A stretch of DNA of 17,016 nucleotides from Gammaproteobacteria bacterium (lineage in GTDB: Bacteria; Pseudomonadota; Gammaproteobacteria; SZUA-21): positions 1 through 17,016 of the forward strand of contig QIKQ01000051.1 of NCBI GenBank assembly GCA_003233075.1, read 5' to 3'. A model generated the notes under the pieces. The model ran no database searches. It saw nothing but the letters and a program-made list of their open reading frames with translations, and was not told the origin of the DNA. This document shows positions 15,038 to 17,016 of the stretch, one piece after another (position 1 is the first letter of the stretch; each line of letters starts with the position of its first letter). The translations under genes were made by a program, and so were the position numbers.

Positions 15038-15721
15038 CTAGTTTTTCTTCATTAATCCATGCCATGTACCAATAATAAAAGAGTACAAGTAAGTCGAGAA
15101 AAAAGCGAGTGCGATAAGTGGTGCCAAGACTGGTACAAGCCAAACTGTCAACAGAGAAATATTCACTAACAGCACGGCAGTGGCAGTCTTTGCCAATCCA
15201 CGAATTAAAAAAACCAACTTAATTGGTACTATCATCGTTATTGAATGCAAAATAAATATCAACAACAAATAATAACCATGATTAACATCAAAATATTGCA
15301 TTAGAATAAGGACGAACAGTAGATGGCGCATAAGTTCATTGGTTGGCGAACCAACGCCAGTCACAGCTTTTAAATTGAGTCGGGAAGTAGCACGAAGAAT
15401 GATCGACGTTGAGGCGATCATACCGGCTAACAAAACCAAACCGCCGAAGTGTACACTCACCACCATTAGCAAAATAGTATGCGCGACAGCGTCGCAGACA
15501 TTGTCAAGATTAGCACCAAACTGGCTACGAATGTTTAACTTCGTTGCGACTAGCCCATCAAGATCATCCATAATATTGTTGTAAATAATGAGAGGTATAA
15601 GGTAAAGATAGTCGTTTTCAAAAAATAAGATCGCTAAAGGCAGCACGCCAAGAATTGATATAGCATTCGCTAGATTAGGATGTATAAAGCGTCGATAAAA
15701 AGATTTAACTTCAGTTACCAT
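15038..15721 (-). CDS. CDP-alcohol phosphatidyltransferase-like integral membrane protein
   Basis: The 227-residue protein is strongly hydrophobic with about six membrane helices (first about 17-35). Its signature D52xxD55G56xxA59-T60-x8-G69xxxD73xxxD77 fits the CDP-alcohol phosphotransferase motif exactly in spacing. All four metal-binding aspartates and both glycines are present, but the normal Arg after Ala is Thr60 (Lys61 follows). The family joins a CDP-activated alcohol or diacylglycerol to a hydroxyl acceptor at the inner membrane. The gene is downstream of a CMP-sugar-type nucleotidyltransferase with 134 bp between, suggesting that the neighbour makes its CDP-linked substrate. Which head group is used cannot be told. 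The ATG at 15721 has a poor ribosome site. Loss of activity through the Arg change is possible but less likely, given the intact remainder. Confidence 0.75.
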   Translation of the reverse strand: MVTEVKSFYRRFIHPNLANAISILGVLPLAILFFENDYLYLIPLIIYNNIMDDLDGLVATKLNIRSQFGANLDNVCDAVAHTILLMVVSVHFGGLVLLAGMIASTSIILRATSRLNLKAVTGVGSPTNELMRHLLFVLILMQYFDVNHGYYLLLIFILHSITMIVPIKLVFLIRGLAKTATAVLLVNISLLTVWLVPVLAPLIALAFFSTYLYSFIIGTWHGLMKKN

Positions 15722-15798
15722 CGTATTAAACTTAAAATAATTGACATGATCTTTTTAGACTTTAGACGTAAAAATAAGGTGTTTTAGGTTTCATGCCA

Positions 15799-15832
15799 TA
15801 GGCTCTAAGAGTGAGTTTGCAACTCACGCCTA
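15799..15832. repeat. Hairpin between the nucleotidyltransferase and CDP-alcohol transferase genes
   Basis: GTGAGTT-tgc-AACTCAC (15811-15827) forms a perfect 7-bp stem. Outer TAGGC (15799-15803) and GCCTA (15828-15832) can pair with a seven-base bulge on one side. It lies 24 bp after the nucleotidyltransferase stop codon. No T-run follows, so it may be a small REP-like unit or an mRNA-stability element rather than a terminator. Confidence 0.45.
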
Positions 15833-15855
15833 AATCAAATACTCAGCAAGTGATA

Positions 15856-16686
15856 TTATACTAGAGTCGTTACCGGTTCGATGCTACTTTTACCAGAACT
15901 ATGTGAATCAATAGCAAGGGCCTTAGGTTTCGTAAAAATCTTCTCGGCCTCACACAGATCAGCTAATGTGTCTATCTCATACCATCTATCCGCATCAAAG
16001 AAAACTGCTTCAAAAGGCAGTACACCCTTACTCACCATTTCAGCAAACACCACTTCATAATATTCACCGAGGCGATCTTGTGAAATAAAATCACTTAGCT
16101 CTTTTTCTATTTTTTGCCACGACTCAAAGGCTATGCTGTAGAGATTAACCGTTTTAAAATAACGCTTTTCATCACTTACTTTACGTCCCGTGTGAAACTT
16201 GGCGACTCTTTGTTTTGATTCAGACGTATTTTTGAGTTCCACAGTAGTACCATTCATCCAAGGAAGAATTTCTGATATTGCCATCTTATTAGCTTGGAGC
16301 ATGTCATCCAGCATTTTTGACTCGAACACCAAATCGCTTTCCACAAGCAAAAACGACTCACTAACCTGAAATCGTGCGAGCCAGAGTGAATAGATGTTAT
16401 TCGTTGTCCTAAAATCAGGATTGATGACGTAGTCTATTTGTATATTAGTTGAGTATTGTTTTAAAAATTCCTGAATACTATCCCCTAAATGTCCGATGAC
16501 AACGATTAGCCGCTTGAATCCTTGTGAAATCAAATTATTAACCAGCCGTTCAAGGATAGGTATTCCTCCAACGATTGTGAGACACTTAGGCACATCTAAG
16601 GTTAATGGCTGTAGACGAGATCCTGTTCCTGCCGCCAGTAAAAGAGCAGTTGTAATTTGGGTTGAATGGCATAATTGTTTCACCAT
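15856..16686 (-). CDS. Sugar-phosphate/alcohol-phosphate nucleotidyltransferase (LicC/PntC-like)
   Basis: The 276-residue protein has the NTP-transferase Rossmann signature 'LLLAAGTGSRLQPLTLDVPK' (15-34) with PKCL, then 'INPDFRTTNNIYSLWLAR' (88-105), the metal-binding 'LVESDLVFE' (114-122; Asp118) and a late 'WYEIDTLADLCEAEKIF' with a second acidic site. The TTNNIYSL stretch and C-terminal YEIDT resemble phosphocholine, 2-aminoethylphosphonate and inositol-phosphate cytidylyltransferases more than glucose-1-phosphate enzymes. It therefore probably makes a CDP-linked small alcohol for the CDP-alcohol transferase gene next downstream. GGAG lies five bases before the ATG at 16686. The C-terminus extends about 25 residues beyond the core without recognisable motif. 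Family confidence is high; substrate is open. Confidence 0.8.
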   Translation of the reverse strand: MVKQLCHSTQITTALLLAAGTGSRLQPLTLDVPKCLTIVGGIPILERLVNNLISQGFKRLIVVIGHLGDSIQEFLKQYSTNIQIDYVINPDFRTTNNIYSLWLARFQVSESFLLVESDLVFESKMLDDMLQANKMAISEILPWMNGTTVELKNTSESKQRVAKFHTGRKVSDEKRYFKTVNLYSIAFESWQKIEKELSDFISQDRLGEYYEVVFAEMVSKGVLPFEAVFFDADRWYEIDTLADLCEAEKIFTKPKALAIDSHSSGKSSIEPVTTLV

Positions 16687-17016
16687 TATATCTCCAAAAA
16701 GACAGCGTGGAAGGTATTAAAATAATTCAATTCGATTCTGCCTTGGTCACTGGAATTACTAATCTTTTTCATTAGAATGTATGTCTCGGTTAATATTTAT
16801 CTTAAAAAAATATTTGCAACTAAAAAATGCTTTGCTGAAATGTAACGATCGTATCAAGTTCTAGTCTTTCATGCTGAACAATGGAGCTTAAGTATCAACT
16901 AAACGCCAGTACTAGTATTGATTCCATATTAAATCCCGTTTTTTACAAACAAGTACAAAGTTAATTTAATCACTTTCAAATACTACATTTTCCAACACTG
17001 CTGTCCCGTTAACTTT
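16687..17016. other. AT-rich stretch without a recognisable gene
   Basis: No gene could be supported in this 330-bp end region. A frame open from the right edge to a stop at 16966-16968 on the minus strand (17 codons) could be the tail of a gene outside the window, but is too short to judge. The region should contain the promoter of the nucleotidyltransferase gene; no well-spaced -35/-10 pair stands out. Confidence 0.5.

Noticed and set aside
15005..15040. TAGGAG...CTCCTA inverted repeat at the end of the CDP-alcohol transferase gene as a terminator
   Set aside because: Six-base stem with a long loop that overlaps the stop codon, and no T-run after it.
15740..15770. Plus-strand TTGACA in the gap before the CDP-alcohol transferase gene
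   Set aside because: It points away from the neighbouring minus-strand genes and no plus-strand gene follows.
16966..17016. Possible C-terminal tail of a gene entering from the right edge
   Set aside because: Only 17 codons; an open run this short is expected by chance.

Overview
The window looks like a chromosomal segment of an AT-rich gammaproteobacterium. The evidence is the order yceD-rpmF-plsX-fabH-fabD-fabG with a yceF-type Maf gene nearby, an NhaR-type LysR regulator, a YccA-type Bax-inhibitor protein, and a two-gene pyruvate carboxylase like the one known in Pseudomonas. No rRNA, tRNA, CRISPR array, intact transposase or phage gene was seen.

Layout. (1) 1-1618: a leftward pair (hibernation-factor-like protein, then the start of a YccA-like membrane protein) diverges from nhaR, which has a good extended -10 promoter. 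(2) 1619-4058: a chemotaxis receptor, followed by the decayed remains of a TRIC/UPF0126 membrane-protein gene. (3) 4059-9756, all leftward: the fatty-acid/phospholipid initiation operon yceD-rpmF-plsX-fabH-fabD-fabG, closed by a terminator just after fabG, then a separate SAM-dependent methyltransferase. The usual next genes, acpP and fabF, are absent. (4) 10080-13953, rightward: pycA-pycB-yceF, diverging from yceD. In E. coli yceF and yceD are direct divergent neighbours, so pycAB sits between two old partners. (5) 13954-15037: about 1.1 kb holding a near-perfect long hairpin, a 195-bp element bounded by inverted repeats and packed with hairpins, and a 51-codon Cys-containing gene with a strong ribosome binding site. 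(6) 15038-16686, leftward: a sugar-phosphate-type nucleotidyltransferase followed by a CDP-alcohol phosphatidyltransferase-like membrane protein, which together suggest activation and lipid transfer of a small phosphorylated head group.

How the parts relate. PlsX, FabH, FabD and FabG act on acyl-ACP and malonyl-ACP at the start of fatty-acid and phospholipid synthesis. PycAB makes oxaloacetate from pyruvate and competes for the same central carbon. The terminal nucleotidyltransferase/CDP-alcohol transferase pair may modify membrane lipids. The most unusual parts are the repeat region at 13973-14962, the nucleotidyltransferase/transferase pair with an altered signature motif, the short-leader promoter of yceD, and the fab operon cut short before acpP. 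No wholly new system is demonstrated. The best candidates for something undescribed are the last gene pair and the nested-hairpin element.
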